Source: Peptococcaceae bacterium
GTDB taxonomy: Bacteria; Bacillota; Desulfotomaculia; Desulfotomaculales; Desulfocucumaceae
NCBI GenBank assembly: GCA_013336365.1
Contig: JAAXTT010000017.1
Span: 1-19,497, forward strand
Direction of reading: 5' to 3'
Length of the DNA stretch: 19,497 nt
The notes under the pieces were generated by a model that saw only the letters and a list, made by a program, of their open reading frames with translations, was not told the DNA's origin and did not search any database. The position numbers were made by a program, and so were the translations under genes. Shown here in pieces: positions 8,170-15,037 of the stretch. The stretch's first letter is position 1; every line of letters starts with the position of its first letter.

Positions 8170-8394
8170 TTAATGTTTTTTACATCCTGAGCACTTACAG
8201 CTTTGTCTGTGTCGATTTTTTTCAGAGGGCTCAAGACCCATGTTGGAAAAGGTTTCTACTACCTGATTTTTAATATGGGTCAAATACTGCTGTCTGAGGA
8301 GTTTTTGTTCTTCCTTCTCCGGGGCAGTAAGTCCCTCAGAACGCTGTTTTTGAGAAAGCCAGTTGATTCTTTCTATTTTTTCTTTATTTATCAC
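8170..8394 (-). CDS. DUF896 (UPF0291/YnzC-like) small cytosolic protein
   Basis: A 74-residue protein with the DUF896 pattern: a short N-terminal helix (INKEKIERINWLSQKQ), then GLTAPEKEEQKLLRQQYL, predicted as a two-helix hairpin. The family includes YnzC of B. subtilis, made in the SOS-induced yneA region; no biochemical role is established. The start is GTG at 8394, preceded by AAGGGTGA. The C-terminal tail is unusual: CKCSGCKKH places three Cys and a His together, a possible metal or thiol site that I do not recall for YnzC. It is convergent with the hydrolase gene (23 bases between their stop codons) and divergent from the T-box/hisS promoter. Confidence 0.85.
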   Translation of the reverse strand: MINKEKIERINWLSQKQRSEGLTAPEKEEQKLLRQQYLTHIKNQVVETFSNMGLEPSEKNRHRQSCKCSGCKKH

Positions 8395-8412
8395 AACACT
8401 TCACCCTTTCTT

Positions 8413-8421
8413 ATTATAGCA
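8413..8421 (-). promoter_or_regulatory. Extended -10 promoter for the DUF896 gene
   Basis: On the minus strand the sequence reads TGC-TATAAT, a perfect -10 hexamer with the extended TGn element. The -35 region is poor, as extended -10 promoters allow. The transcript would start near 8406, leaving a leader of only about a dozen bases that contains the AAGGGTGA ribosome binding site. Confidence 0.65.
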
Positions 8422-8444
8422 TAGGTTTGGTTAATACTCTGCTG

Positions 8445-8473
8445 TTGACAATAATGGTGTAATTACATAGAAT
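8445..8473 (+). promoter_or_regulatory. Sigma-A promoter for the T-box-hisS-aspS operon
   Basis: A perfect TTGACA (8445-8450) lies 17 bases from TAGAAT (8468-8473). Transcription should start near 8480, about 40 bases before T-box stem I. A TATAAT at 8511-8516 lacks a matching -35 box and is a weaker alternative. This promoter is divergent from that of the DUF896 gene. Confidence 0.8.
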
Positions 8474-8479
8474 CTTGTG

Positions 8480-8766
8480 GACAGAAAATATTTTATTGCA
8501 ATTTAGGCGTTATAATAAAAATAAAACGATGATCAGGATAAGTAGGCAGGAGATACATGGCTGGCGGCATATACATTGTTTGCCGGGTATTATTGCCGAA
8601 TAACACCTGGGAGCGGTCTTCTGAATAAGGCAGATTATTGCTTTTGGTAGGAAGACCCGGATAACTGCGTTAAAGGTTTAAGAGTGGGATATAATATCCA
8701 ATCAGGGTGGCAACGCGGGTTACTCTCGTCCCTGACCTTTATTTAAGGTCGGGCATGGGAGTTTTT
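8480..8766 (+). promoter_or_regulatory. T-box riboswitch, AAC (Asn) specifier, upstream of hisS-aspS
   Basis: A T-box leader binds uncharged tRNA and then prevents termination. The T-box core AGGGTGGCAACGCGG is at 8704-8718. Stem I can be folded by hand: CAGG 8534-8537 pairs with CCTG 8606-8609, and GGCA 8545-8548 pairs with TGCC 8594-8597. Between them is the specifier loop, with ATAAGTA on the 5' side and GAATAACA (8598-8605) on the 3' side. From memory, the B. subtilis glyQS loop has AGAAGUA and GAAAGGCA with GGC as codon. The same register here gives AAC at 8602-8604, followed by a purine. The bulge TGGC (8708-8711) predicts a tRNA with G73, as tRNA-Asn and tRNA-Asp have. Bacterial tRNA-His has C73. 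A stem II is visible (GGTCTTC 8615-8621 with GAAGACC 8651-8657), as is a small hairpin at 8688-8700. The T-box call is very sure; the Asn reading is good but rests on hand folding. Confidence 0.93.
8723..8766 (+). terminator. T-box intrinsic terminator
   Basis: A long stem: CTCTCGTCC.. at 8723-8739 pairs with 8745-8761 through GACCTT/AAGGTC at the tip and CTCTCG/TGGGAG at the base, with one C-C mismatch. A run of T follows (8762-8766). Its 5' side overlaps the bases (CCCT) that would pair with AGGG in the competing antiterminator. The switch between the two is therefore visible. Confidence 0.88.
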
Positions 8767-8804
8767 ATATGATGAAGACGATTTTTAAGGCAGGAGGAAA
8801 GGCA

Positions 8805-10067
8805 ATGATTACTAAGCCAAGAGGAACTGCAGATATAATATTGGGAGATGTTTTTAAATGGAGGCATATTGAGGGGATATTTAGACAATTATGTCAAGAA
8901 TATAACTATCATGAGGTTCGTACCCCAATTTTTGAGTATACTGAACTTTTTGAAAGGGGAGTAGGAGATACTACCGACATAGTTGAAAAAGAAATGTATA
9001 CCTTTCTGGATAGGGGAGGACGCAGTATTACCTTGAGGCCGGAAGGAACTGCCTCAGTGGTGCGAGCCTATTTAGATAACAAGCTTTCTTCGGGTTTGCA
9101 GCCTGTTAAGCTATGGTATTATGGTCCAATGTTTAGATATGACAGACCACAGGCAGGTAGATTCAGGCAATTTCATCAACTGGGAGCAGAGGTAATAGGA
9201 TCCGAGGATCCCGCTACAGACGCAGAATTAATAGCCATGCTGATGAGTTTTTATGCCAGGCTGGGTTTAAGTAATCTTAGATTGGATATAAACAGTGTTG
9301 GCTGCCCTATATGCAGAGCAGAGCTGAAAATAAAGCTACAGGATTTCTTCAGACCACATATGGATAGGCTTTGCCATCATTGTCAGGGCAGGATTGATAG
9401 AAATCCATTGAGAATATTAGATTGCAAGGTTGAAGCCTGTAAAACTATAGGCAAGGATGCACCTACTACTCTGGACTGCCTTTGCCGAGATTGTGAAGAT
9501 CATTTTATTAAGGTGAAGGATCATCTCAACCAAATAAATATTCCCTATAATATAAACGGTCGGATGGTTAGAGGCTTGGATTACTACACAAAAACTGCCT
9601 TTGAAATTGCTGCTCCGGAAATTGGGGCTCAGAGCGCCATTGGAGGGGGAGGCAGGTATGACGGCCTAGTTGAGTCAATTGGTGGAAATAGCACTCCTGG
9701 AGTAGGTTATGCTTTGGGCGTGGAAAGAATTTTGTTAGCCATGGAAAATCAAAAAATAGCTATTCCTGAGGAACCTGCCTTGGATGTGTTTATTGCTTCA
9801 GCAGATGAGCAAGGCAGCAGCATGGCATTTTCATTGCTGGAGACTATTAGAAATAAGGGTATCAGCGGTGATAAGGATTATCTTGGCAGAAGTCTTAAGT
9901 CCCAAATGAAGCATGCAGGCAAGACAGGCTGCAGTCTGGTGGTTATTTTAGGCGGTCAGGAATTATCCCGGGGCGTAGCAGCAGTCAAGGACATGAGAGA
10001 CGGGAGGCAAATTGAGCTGTCTGTCGATAAAATTTCAGAGGAAATAATTAAAATATTAGGTAAATAA
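8805..10067 (+). CDS. hisS: Histidyl-tRNA synthetase
   Basis: Class II synthetase that charges tRNA-His; acts as a homodimer in the cytosol. Motif 2 with FRYDRPQAGRFRQFHQ (about residues 110-124), the histidine-binding RGLDYYTKTAFEI (256-268) and GGGGRYDGL (280-288) are all present. A C-terminal anticodon-binding domain follows. The insertion domain is rich in Cys (positions 167, 170, 190, 193 and others), which is usual for the clostridial enzyme. I place the start at ATG 8805, 7 bases behind AGGAGG (8792-8797). It yields the standard N-terminus MITKPRGTAD and a normal 420 residues. An in-frame ATG at 8769 lies just after the T-box terminator and would add 12 unrelated residues. It is the first gene of a two-gene operon with aspS, under the T-box. 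Confidence 0.97.
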   Translation: MITKPRGTADIILGDVFKWRHIEGIFRQLCQEYNYHEVRTPIFEYTELFERGVGDTTDIVEKEMYTFLDRGGRSITLRPEGTASVVRAYLDNKLSSGLQPVKLWYYGPMFRYDRPQAGRFRQFHQLGAEVIGSEDPATDAELIAMLMSFYARLGLSNLRLDINSVGCPICRAELKIKLQDFFRPHMDRLCHHCQGRIDRNPLRILDCKVEACKTIGKDAPTTLDCLCRDCEDHFIKVKDHLNQINIPYNINGRMVRGLDYYTKTAFEIAAPEIGAQSAIGGGGRYDGLVESIGGNSTPGVGYALGVERILLAMENQKIAIPEEPALDVFIASADEQGSSMAFSLLETIRNKGISGDKDYLGRSLKSQMKHAGKTGCSLVVILGGQELSRGVAAVKDMRDGRQIELSVDKISEEIIKILGK

Positions 10068-10099
10068 ATTTAAAAGAATTTCTTGGGGAGGTCATTAAA

Positions 10100-11902
10100 A
10101 TGGCAGAAGGCATGGGAGATTGGAAAAGAAGCCATATGTGCGGAGTTCTTCGTTCAGAGCATATTGGTCAGAAGGTTGTATTAATGGGTTGGGTTCAGCG
10201 GCGCAGGGATCACGGAGGACTTATTTTTATAGATTTGAGAGACCGGGAAGGCTTAGTGCAGCTGGTTTTTAGTCAGGATATAGATGTTGAGTCCTTTAAC
10301 AAGGCAGAGGTTATAAGAAGTGAATATGTTCTTGCTATTACCGGAAAGGTTATAAGTAGACCGGAAGGTACTGAAAATCCCAGTCTGCCTACAGGAATGG
10401 TGGATGTTGAGGTTGAAGAGGTAAAAATATTGAATAAAGCAAAAACCCCACCTTTTTATATTGAGGATGGAGTCGAGGTGGATGAAAATGTCCGCTTGAG
10501 ATACCGTTATTTGGATTTAAGGCGTCCTGAAATGTATAATTCCATGCTACTTCGTCACCGGGCGGCTAAGGCAGCAAGAGATTTTTTAGACCGAAATGGC
10601 TTTCTGGAAATGGAAACTCCTATGCTTACCAGAAGTACACCGGAGGGTGCCAGGGATTATCTGGTTCCCAGCAGACTAAATTCCGGTAAGTTTTTTGCCT
10701 TACCTCAGTCACCTCAGCTTTTTAAACAGATACTTATGGTTGCGGGAATGGATAAATATTTTCAGATTGTGCGTTGTTTTCGGGATGAAGATTTAAGGGC
10801 AGACAGGCAACCGGAATTCACTCAGATTGATTTGGAGATGTCTTTTGTTGATGTAGAGGATGTACTGATTTTAATGGAGGAAATGATCCAATTAATTTGC
10901 AAGGAAACAATTGGAGTTGTGCCGAAACTGCCTTTTCCCAGAATTTCTTACCAGGAGGCCATGGACCGTTTTGGTTTAGATAAACCGGATACCAGGTTTG
11001 GCTTAGAGATTAAAGATATTTCCGATGTTGCCAAGAGCTGTGGCTTCAAGGTTTTCAATGGGGCAATTGAAAACGGAGGACAGGTAAGGGCTATCAATGC
11101 TAAGGGCTGTGGTGCTTATAGCCGTAAGGATATTGATGACTTGACTGCTTATGCCAATATATATGGGGCAAAAGGACTGGCCTATTTTATTGTTGGTCCC
11201 GAGGGTTCAATTAAAACTCCTATCACAAAATTCTTTACTCAAGAGGATTTAAATATAATTGTAGAAAGGTTACAGGGTGAAGAAGGGGATTTGCTGCTTT
11301 TTGTTGCTGATAACTCCGATATTGTGGCAGCGGCTTTAGGAAATCTAAGATTGCATGTTGCTGAGAAAATGGCAATAATTCCTGAAGATAAATTCAACTT
11401 TGTTTGGGTGTTGGATTTTCCTCTTCTGGAATACGATCAGGAGGAAAAACGATATACCGCAAAGCATCATCCCTTCACCTCACCAAGGGAGGAGGATCTA
11501 GACTTGCTGGATTCTGATCCTGCTGCGGTTAGAGCCAGGGCCTATGATCTTGTGGTTAATGGAATGGAAATAGGTGGCGGTAGCATAAGAATACACCAGA
11601 GGAATATCCAAGAGAAAATGTTTAATGCTTTGGGACTGTCCAAAGAAGAGGCAGATGAAAAGTTTGGATTCCTTATGGAGGCCTTTGAGTATGGTACTCC
11701 ACCCCATGGAGGCATTGCTTTTGGTTTGGACCGTTTAGTTATGCTTTTAGCAGGTAAAAAATCTATACGAGATGTGATTCCCTTTCCAAAAACTGCCAGT
11801 GCTACGTGTCTTCTGACAAATGCACCGGACATAGTTGACGATGCTCAGTTAAAGGAGTTGCATATAAAAACAGATGTTAAACTAAAGGGGACAGAGAAGT
11901 AA
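10100..11902 (+). CDS. aspS: Aspartyl-tRNA synthetase, probably non-discriminating (Asp/Asn)
   Basis: Class II bacterial-type AspRS of 600 residues, charging tRNA-Asp. In order: the N-terminal OB-fold anticodon domain (to about residue 110), motif 2 FRDEDLRADRQPEFTQID, the bacterial GAD insertion, and motif 3 GIAFGLDRLVMLL. In the anticodon domain, His38 sits in RRDHGG and Gly90 in RPEGTEN. From what I recall of work on the Pseudomonas aeruginosa enzyme, His and Gly at these two places go with relaxed enzymes that also charge tRNA-Asn; E. coli and B. subtilis have Leu at the first. This suggests a non-discriminating enzyme whose Asp-tRNA-Asn is then amidated by GatCAB. The start ATG has GGGGAGG 8 bases upstream. 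It lies 32 bases after hisS in the same transcript. Identity is sure; relaxed specificity is inference. Confidence 0.97.
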   Translation: MAEGMGDWKRSHMCGVLRSEHIGQKVVLMGWVQRRRDHGGLIFIDLRDREGLVQLVFSQDIDVESFNKAEVIRSEYVLAITGKVISRPEGTENPSLPTGMVDVEVEEVKILNKAKTPPFYIEDGVEVDENVRLRYRYLDLRRPEMYNSMLLRHRAAKAARDFLDRNGFLEMETPMLTRSTPEGARDYLVPSRLNSGKFFALPQSPQLFKQILMVAGMDKYFQIVRCFRDEDLRADRQPEFTQIDLEMSFVDVEDVLILMEEMIQLICKETIGVVPKLPFPRISYQEAMDRFGLDKPDTRFGLEIKDISDVAKSCGFKVFNGAIENGGQVRAINAKGCGAYSRKDIDDLTAYANIYGAKGLAYFIVGPEGSIKTPITKFFTQEDLNIIVERLQGEEGDLLLFVADNSDIVAAALGNLRLHVAEKMAIIPEDKFNFVWVLDFPLLEYDQEEKRYTAKHHPFTSPREEDLDLLDSDPAAVRARAYDLVVNGMEIGGGSIRIHQRNIQEKMFNALGLSKEEADEKFGFLMEAFEYGTPPHGGIAFGLDRLVMLLAGKKSIRDVIPFPKTASATCLLTNAPDIVDDAQLKELHIKTDVKLKGTEK

Positions 11903-11953
11903 AATCAATGGAAAAACAGCTTTAGCCACTTTATTGCTATAATTTTCCGGTAC

Positions 11954-11982
11954 TTGCAGGGCTGTTATAAATATGCTAACAT
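11954..11982 (+). promoter_or_regulatory. Probable promoter of 6S RNA
   Basis: TTGCAG (11954-11959), a 17-base spacer ending in TGC, then TAACAT (11977-11982): a -35 box and an extended -10. Transcription would start near 11989, about a dozen bases before the closing stem of the RNA, which agrees with the 5' trimming known for 6S RNAs. A second candidate is TGC-TATAAT at 11935-11943, with no good -35 box. Confidence 0.45.
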
Positions 11983-11994
11983 AGCCTTGTAATA

Positions 11995-12183
11995 TACATT
12001 TTCCCTGCGATGTGCGTATAAAGCAGAGAGTTTAAAACCAACAAATCAACCTAGGGAGTCTTTCTCTGTTTGTAGCTTGTAAGCCTTTTGCTTAATCAGG
12101 TAACATTAAGCAACCAGGAAGACACCCACCTATTATGAATAGGTTATAAACCTTTTGTTTTTACGGCATATGCGGGGTTTTCT
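11995..12183 (+). ncRNA. ssrS: 6S RNA
   Basis: 6S RNA binds sigma-A RNA polymerase by imitating an open promoter and is released by synthesis of a short product RNA. The two ends form a long closing stem: CCCTGCG at 12003-12009 pairs with TGCGGGG at 12171-12177, and GCGT at 12014-12017 with ACGG around 12163-12166. About 180 bases lie between the ends, the usual size. An internal hairpin is possible (CAGAGA 12024-12029 with TCTCTG 12063-12068). The position is a strong argument: in B. subtilis the 6S-1 gene bsrA lies between aspS and yrvM (tcdA), exactly as here. The 356-base gap between aspS and tcdA is otherwise empty of coding sequence. Exact ends are uncertain. Confidence 0.85.
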
Positions 12184-12196
12184 TCTGGTATTCATT

Positions 12197-12236
12197 AATT
12201 ATCGATCTTTATACCGAGATCGATAATTTTTGTTTT
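12197..12236 (+). terminator. Terminator after 6S RNA
   Basis: A perfect 12-base-pair stem, AATTATCGATCT (12197-12208) with AGATCGATAATT (12217-12228), and an 8-base loop, followed by T-rich sequence. The stem is AT-rich and symmetrical, so it might also work on the opposite strand. It lies 22 bases before tcdA, so tcdA needs readthrough or its own promoter, which I do not see. Confidence 0.75.
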
Positions 12237-12258
12237 ACTAAAAATGGGGGATTGAATT

Positions 12259-12960
12259 ATGGATAGATTTATTCGAACCAGTTCATTAATAGGTGACAGG
12301 GCAATGGAATTATTAGCCGGAAGCAAGGTGGCAGTTTTTGGTCTCGGAGGTGTTGGCTCTTTTGCTACAGAAGCTTTAGCCAGAGCAGGAATCGGAAGTT
12401 TTATTTTAATTGATTATGATCAGGTAGCCCCAAGCAACATTAACCGACAGCTTCATGCTCTGGAAAATACAATAGGCAGGTCAAAGACCGACTTAATGGA
12501 GGAGCGAATTATAGGAATTAATCCAACAGCTAAGGTAACCACTCATTGCAGAAGGTATACCTTAGAAAATAGAGACAGTTTTTTTACGGAAAAACCTGAT
12601 TATGTGGTAGATGCTATAGATGATGTCAAGGGGAAGATAGATTTGATTTTATATTGCCTGGATAATGGTATATCTGTAGTCTCCAGCATGGGTGCAGCTA
12701 ATAAATTGGACCCGACTTTATTCAGGGTTGACGATATCTCCAGGACCTCAGTATGTCCTCTGGCCAAGACAATTCGAAAAGGCTTGAGAACAGAAGGGAT
12801 TAACAAGGGGTTAAAGGTGGTTTTTTCAACAGAACAGCCCATAAAATCAAAAACAGAGTCAGAGAGCAGAAGATGTTCCTTGGGCAGTATCTCCTTTGTG
12901 CCTCCTGTAGCAGGTATGATATTGGCAGGGGTGGTTATTAAGGACCTGGCGGTATTGTAA
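12259..12960 (+). CDS. tcdA: tRNA threonylcarbamoyladenosine dehydratase
   Basis: TcdA (YgdL/CsdL; YrvM in B. subtilis) is an E1-like enzyme that uses ATP to cyclise t6A at tRNA position 37 into ct6A. It has the E1/ThiF nucleotide-binding GLGGVGS at residues 28-34, Asp52 and Asp54 at the strand end, SNINRQ (59-64) with the catalytic-type Arg, DAIDD in the middle, and SMGAANKLDP. Cys in SVCPLAK is the conserved late cysteine region. At 233 residues it is slightly shorter than the usual 250-270, mainly at the C-terminus. The ATG at 12259 follows GGGGGA by 8 bases. The position after aspS and 6S RNA matches yrvM in Bacillus. Its sulfur-transfer partner in some bacteria is a cysteine desulfurase; iscS is 2 kb downstream here. 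Confidence 0.92.
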   Translation: MDRFIRTSSLIGDRAMELLAGSKVAVFGLGGVGSFATEALARAGIGSFILIDYDQVAPSNINRQLHALENTIGRSKTDLMEERIIGINPTAKVTTHCRRYTLENRDSFFTEKPDYVVDAIDDVKGKIDLILYCLDNGISVVSSMGAANKLDPTLFRVDDISRTSVCPLAKTIRKGLRTEGINKGLKVVFSTEQPIKSKTESESRRCSLGSISFVPPVAGMILAGVVIKDLAVL

Positions 12961-12970
12961 TTTATTAGAA

Positions 12971-13000
12971 TTGACAAGAACTTTTAATAGATACTATAAT
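12971..13000 (+). promoter_or_regulatory. Sigma-A promoter for trxA
   Basis: Both hexamers are perfect: TTGACA at 12971-12976 and TATAAT at 12995-13000, with 18 bases between. Start expected near 13007, giving a 69-base leader to the trxA ATG. It begins 11 bases after the stop of tcdA. Confidence 0.85.
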
Positions 13001-13075
13001 TAAAGGCAAGAATTTTGACTATCCGGGAAATTCAGAGGTTAATCTGATTAGGCAGCACGAAAGGAGAGATTCAAA

Positions 13076-13414
13076 ATGTCAGAAAATGTTAAGATCTTAG
13101 GCGATGCGGATTTTAAAGAAGTGATTTCCGGAATATCAACCCCAATATTAGTTGATTTTTATGCCGATTGGTGTGGTCCATGCAAAATGATTGCACCAGT
13201 TCTTGAGGAGGTTGCCGGCGAATTCAAAGGCAAGGTAGAGATATTTAAGGTGAATGTGGATGCAAATCGTAATATTCCAGGAGAATTCAGCGTCAGTAGC
13301 ATACCGACTCTGATTATGCTCAAGAATGGTGCTGAGGTGGAAAGATTTGTTGGTTATAAGAGCAAAAAGGAGCTTCAGGATATATTAAACAGATATTCTG
13401 CAGCAGGGAACTAG
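13076..13414 (+). CDS. trxA: Thioredoxin
   Basis: A 112-residue cytosolic thioredoxin that reduces protein disulfides, itself reduced by thioredoxin reductase. The active site WCGPC is at residues 32-36, preceded by VDFYADW, and the cis-proline (Pro77 in SIPTL) and C-terminal GY pattern are in place. The start ATG has AAAGGAGA 8 bases upstream. It forms a single-gene unit with its own promoter and a strong terminator, which suggests high, independent expression. No transmembrane or signal segment is seen, so it is not an extracytoplasmic ResA/DsbE type. Confidence 0.96.
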   Translation: MSENVKILGDADFKEVISGISTPILVDFYADWCGPCKMIAPVLEEVAGEFKGKVEIFKVNVDANRNIPGEFSVSSIPTLIMLKNGAEVERFVGYKSKKELQDILNRYSAAGN

Positions 13415-13442
13415 GACTTAGACACAGCGTATAATAAATTAT

Positions 13443-13480
13443 AACAAAACCACCAGGTGATTCTTCCCGGTGGTTTTGTT
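13443..13480 (+). terminator. Terminator after trxA
   Basis: A perfect 12-base-pair stem, AACAAAACCACC (13443-13454) with GGTGGTTTTGTT (13469-13480), and a 14-base loop. The A/T runs lie within the base of the stem, so it may act in both directions. Confidence 0.85.
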
Positions 13481-13548
13481 GCAATCCTTGACTGCATGGG
13501 ATAGTGAAACAGAGATATCAGCTGATTATTTTCTCAGGAGGGTGAATT

Positions 13549-14871
13549 ATGGAGAATTTATTTGAACAGGCGGCAGCAAACAATAGAAAAGCACCATTGG
13601 CTGAGAGAATGAGACCAAAAAATCTTGAGGAATTTGAAGATCAGCAGGAGATATTGGGATTGGGTAAACCTCTGAGACAGGCGATTGAGAGTGACAGTCT
13701 GGGCTCAATTATTCTTTATGGACCACCCGGGACAGGCAAGACAACCTTAGCCAGAATTATTGCCCGAATGACCAGGTCTCATTTTGATACTATAAATGCT
13801 GTAATGGCAGGAGTTTCTGATATCAGAAAGGTAATGCAGGAAGCTAGGGATCGGCGGGCGTTTTATGGAGAGGGAACAATATTGTTTATTGATGAGATAC
13901 ATCGTTTCAACAAAGGACAGCAGGATGCCCTTTTGCCCTTTGTTGAAAATGGCTTGATTGTACTTATTGGATCTACTACAGAAAATCCACTTTTCACTGT
14001 TAATCGTCCGTTGCTTAGCAGGTCACGCTTATTCCGCCTAGAGCCTCTTTCCGTTAAATCAATAGAAAGAATTTTAGCAAGGGCACTTGTGGATAAAGAA
14101 AAGGGATTGGGCCATTACAATACAGATTTTCAGGATCAAGCTCTTAATTATTTTGCGACAACAGCCAACGGAGATGCAAGAACTGCTTTAAACTGCCTGG
14201 AACTGGCGGTTATCTCAACTCAGCCGGGAGAAAATGCAGTGCGATACATATCTATCGATTCTGCTCGGGAAGCTTGTGGAGGCAGAATTCTGCAATATGG
14301 TCAAAAGGATGAGCATTATGATGTGATATCTGCATTTATTAAAAGCATGCGGGGATCTGATCCCCAGGCCACTGTTTATTGGTTGGCGCGTTTGATTTAT
14401 GCCGGAGAGGATCCGGAATTTATCTGTCGTAGAATAATAATTCAGGCAGCTGAAGATGTAGGATTGTCAGACCCTAGAGCTTTGATGGTTGCCGTGGCGG
14501 CAGCCCAGGCAGTTGAAAGAGTTGGCTTGCCGGAGGCTAGAATAATCATGGCAGAGGCTGCCCTTTATATTGCAATGGCCCCAAAAAGCAATTCGGTGGT
14601 TGCTGCCATAAATGCAGCTCAAAAAGCTGTAGAGGATGAAATTGCAATGGCAGTACCAGAGCATCTAAGAGACTCGTCTTTTGCCAGACTTGAAGCAATA
14701 AAGGGAAATATTGTCCAGGATTATCTGTATCCTCATAATTATCCCGGAGGACACGTTAATCAGCAATATCTTCCAGACAACCTTATCGACAGGATATTTT
14801 TCCGTCCTTCTGCAGCCGGAGAAGAAAAGGATAGAGCGGATTTTATAAACAAGGAACAAGGAAAAAAATAA
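13549..14871 (+). CDS. rarA: Replication-associated recombination protein RarA (MgsA), AAA+ ATPase
   Basis: RarA/MgsA is a homotetrameric clamp-loader-like ATPase that acts at stalled replication forks with SSB and the replisome. Walker A GPPGTGKT is at residues 58-65, Walker B LFIDEIHRF at 112-120, followed by sensor 1 (GSTTENP) and SRS with the arginine finger. After about residue 255 the MgsA C-terminal tetramerisation domain follows (ASAFIKSMRGSDP-like stretch, then PEARIIMAEAALYIAMAPKSN and YLYPHNYPGG). At 440 residues it has the normal family length. ATG 13549 follows CAGGAGGG by 6 bases. The promoter is not clear: TTGACT at 13488 lacks a good -10 box. A rarA gene directly upstream of isc genes is common in Clostridia. 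Confidence 0.96.
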   Translation: MENLFEQAAANNRKAPLAERMRPKNLEEFEDQQEILGLGKPLRQAIESDSLGSIILYGPPGTGKTTLARIIARMTRSHFDTINAVMAGVSDIRKVMQEARDRRAFYGEGTILFIDEIHRFNKGQQDALLPFVENGLIVLIGSTTENPLFTVNRPLLSRSRLFRLEPLSVKSIERILARALVDKEKGLGHYNTDFQDQALNYFATTANGDARTALNCLELAVISTQPGENAVRYISIDSAREACGGRILQYGQKDEHYDVISAFIKSMRGSDPQATVYWLARLIYAGEDPEFICRRIIIQAAEDVGLSDPRALMVAVAAAQAVERVGLPEARIIMAEAALYIAMAPKSNSVVAAINAAQKAVEDEIAMAVPEHLRDSSFARLEAIKGNIVQDYLYPHNYPGGHVNQQYLPDNLIDRIFFRPSAAGEEKDRADFINKEQGKK

Positions 14872-15037
14872 TTTAGGAGCATACCATATCAAATTACTAG
14901 GAATTAATTATTGACTTGAGATATATCCGTGTGGTACTATTTTTTTAAGGACAATCCCAAGTTAAATGGTATGGTATATTGGTAGCTATATTATACTTGA
15001 ATATTTGCTTTCTGGATAACAACAAGGAGGTTATAAA
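14872..15037 (+). promoter_or_regulatory. Promoter/operator region of the isc-mnmA cluster
   Basis: A probable sigma-A promoter is TTGACT (14911-14916), 18 bases, TACTAT (14935-14940). Downstream of it two overlapping copies of ATGGTAT begin at 14966 and 14971, and an inverted copy, ATACCAT, lies at 14881-14887 upstream. These could be binding sites for a repressor, but no known consensus is matched by me. AAGGAGGT precedes the iscS start. No iscR/Rrf2 gene lies in front, where Clostridia often have one. No strong terminator for rarA is visible. Confidence 0.5.

Noticed and set aside
8079..8424. Two plus-strand open frames overlapping the DUF896 gene
   Set aside because: The minus-strand frame has a DUF896 pattern, ribosome binding site and promoter. 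The plus-strand frames have none of these and one overlaps the end of the hydrolase gene.
8604..8606. CAC (His) as specifier codon of the T-box
   Set aside because: It fits the downstream hisS but is two bases off the glyQS-like register, uses a base of the CAGG/CCTG helix, is followed by C, and disagrees with the UGGC bulge (tRNA-His would need UGGG).
12600..12977. Minus-strand open frame of 125 codons within tcdA
   Set aside because: It is a shadow of tcdA. Its reading overlaps the motifs of the real gene and it has no start signal.
13488..13516. TTGACT as a -35 box for rarA
   Set aside because: The matching -10 position reads AGAGAT, which is too poor to call a promoter.
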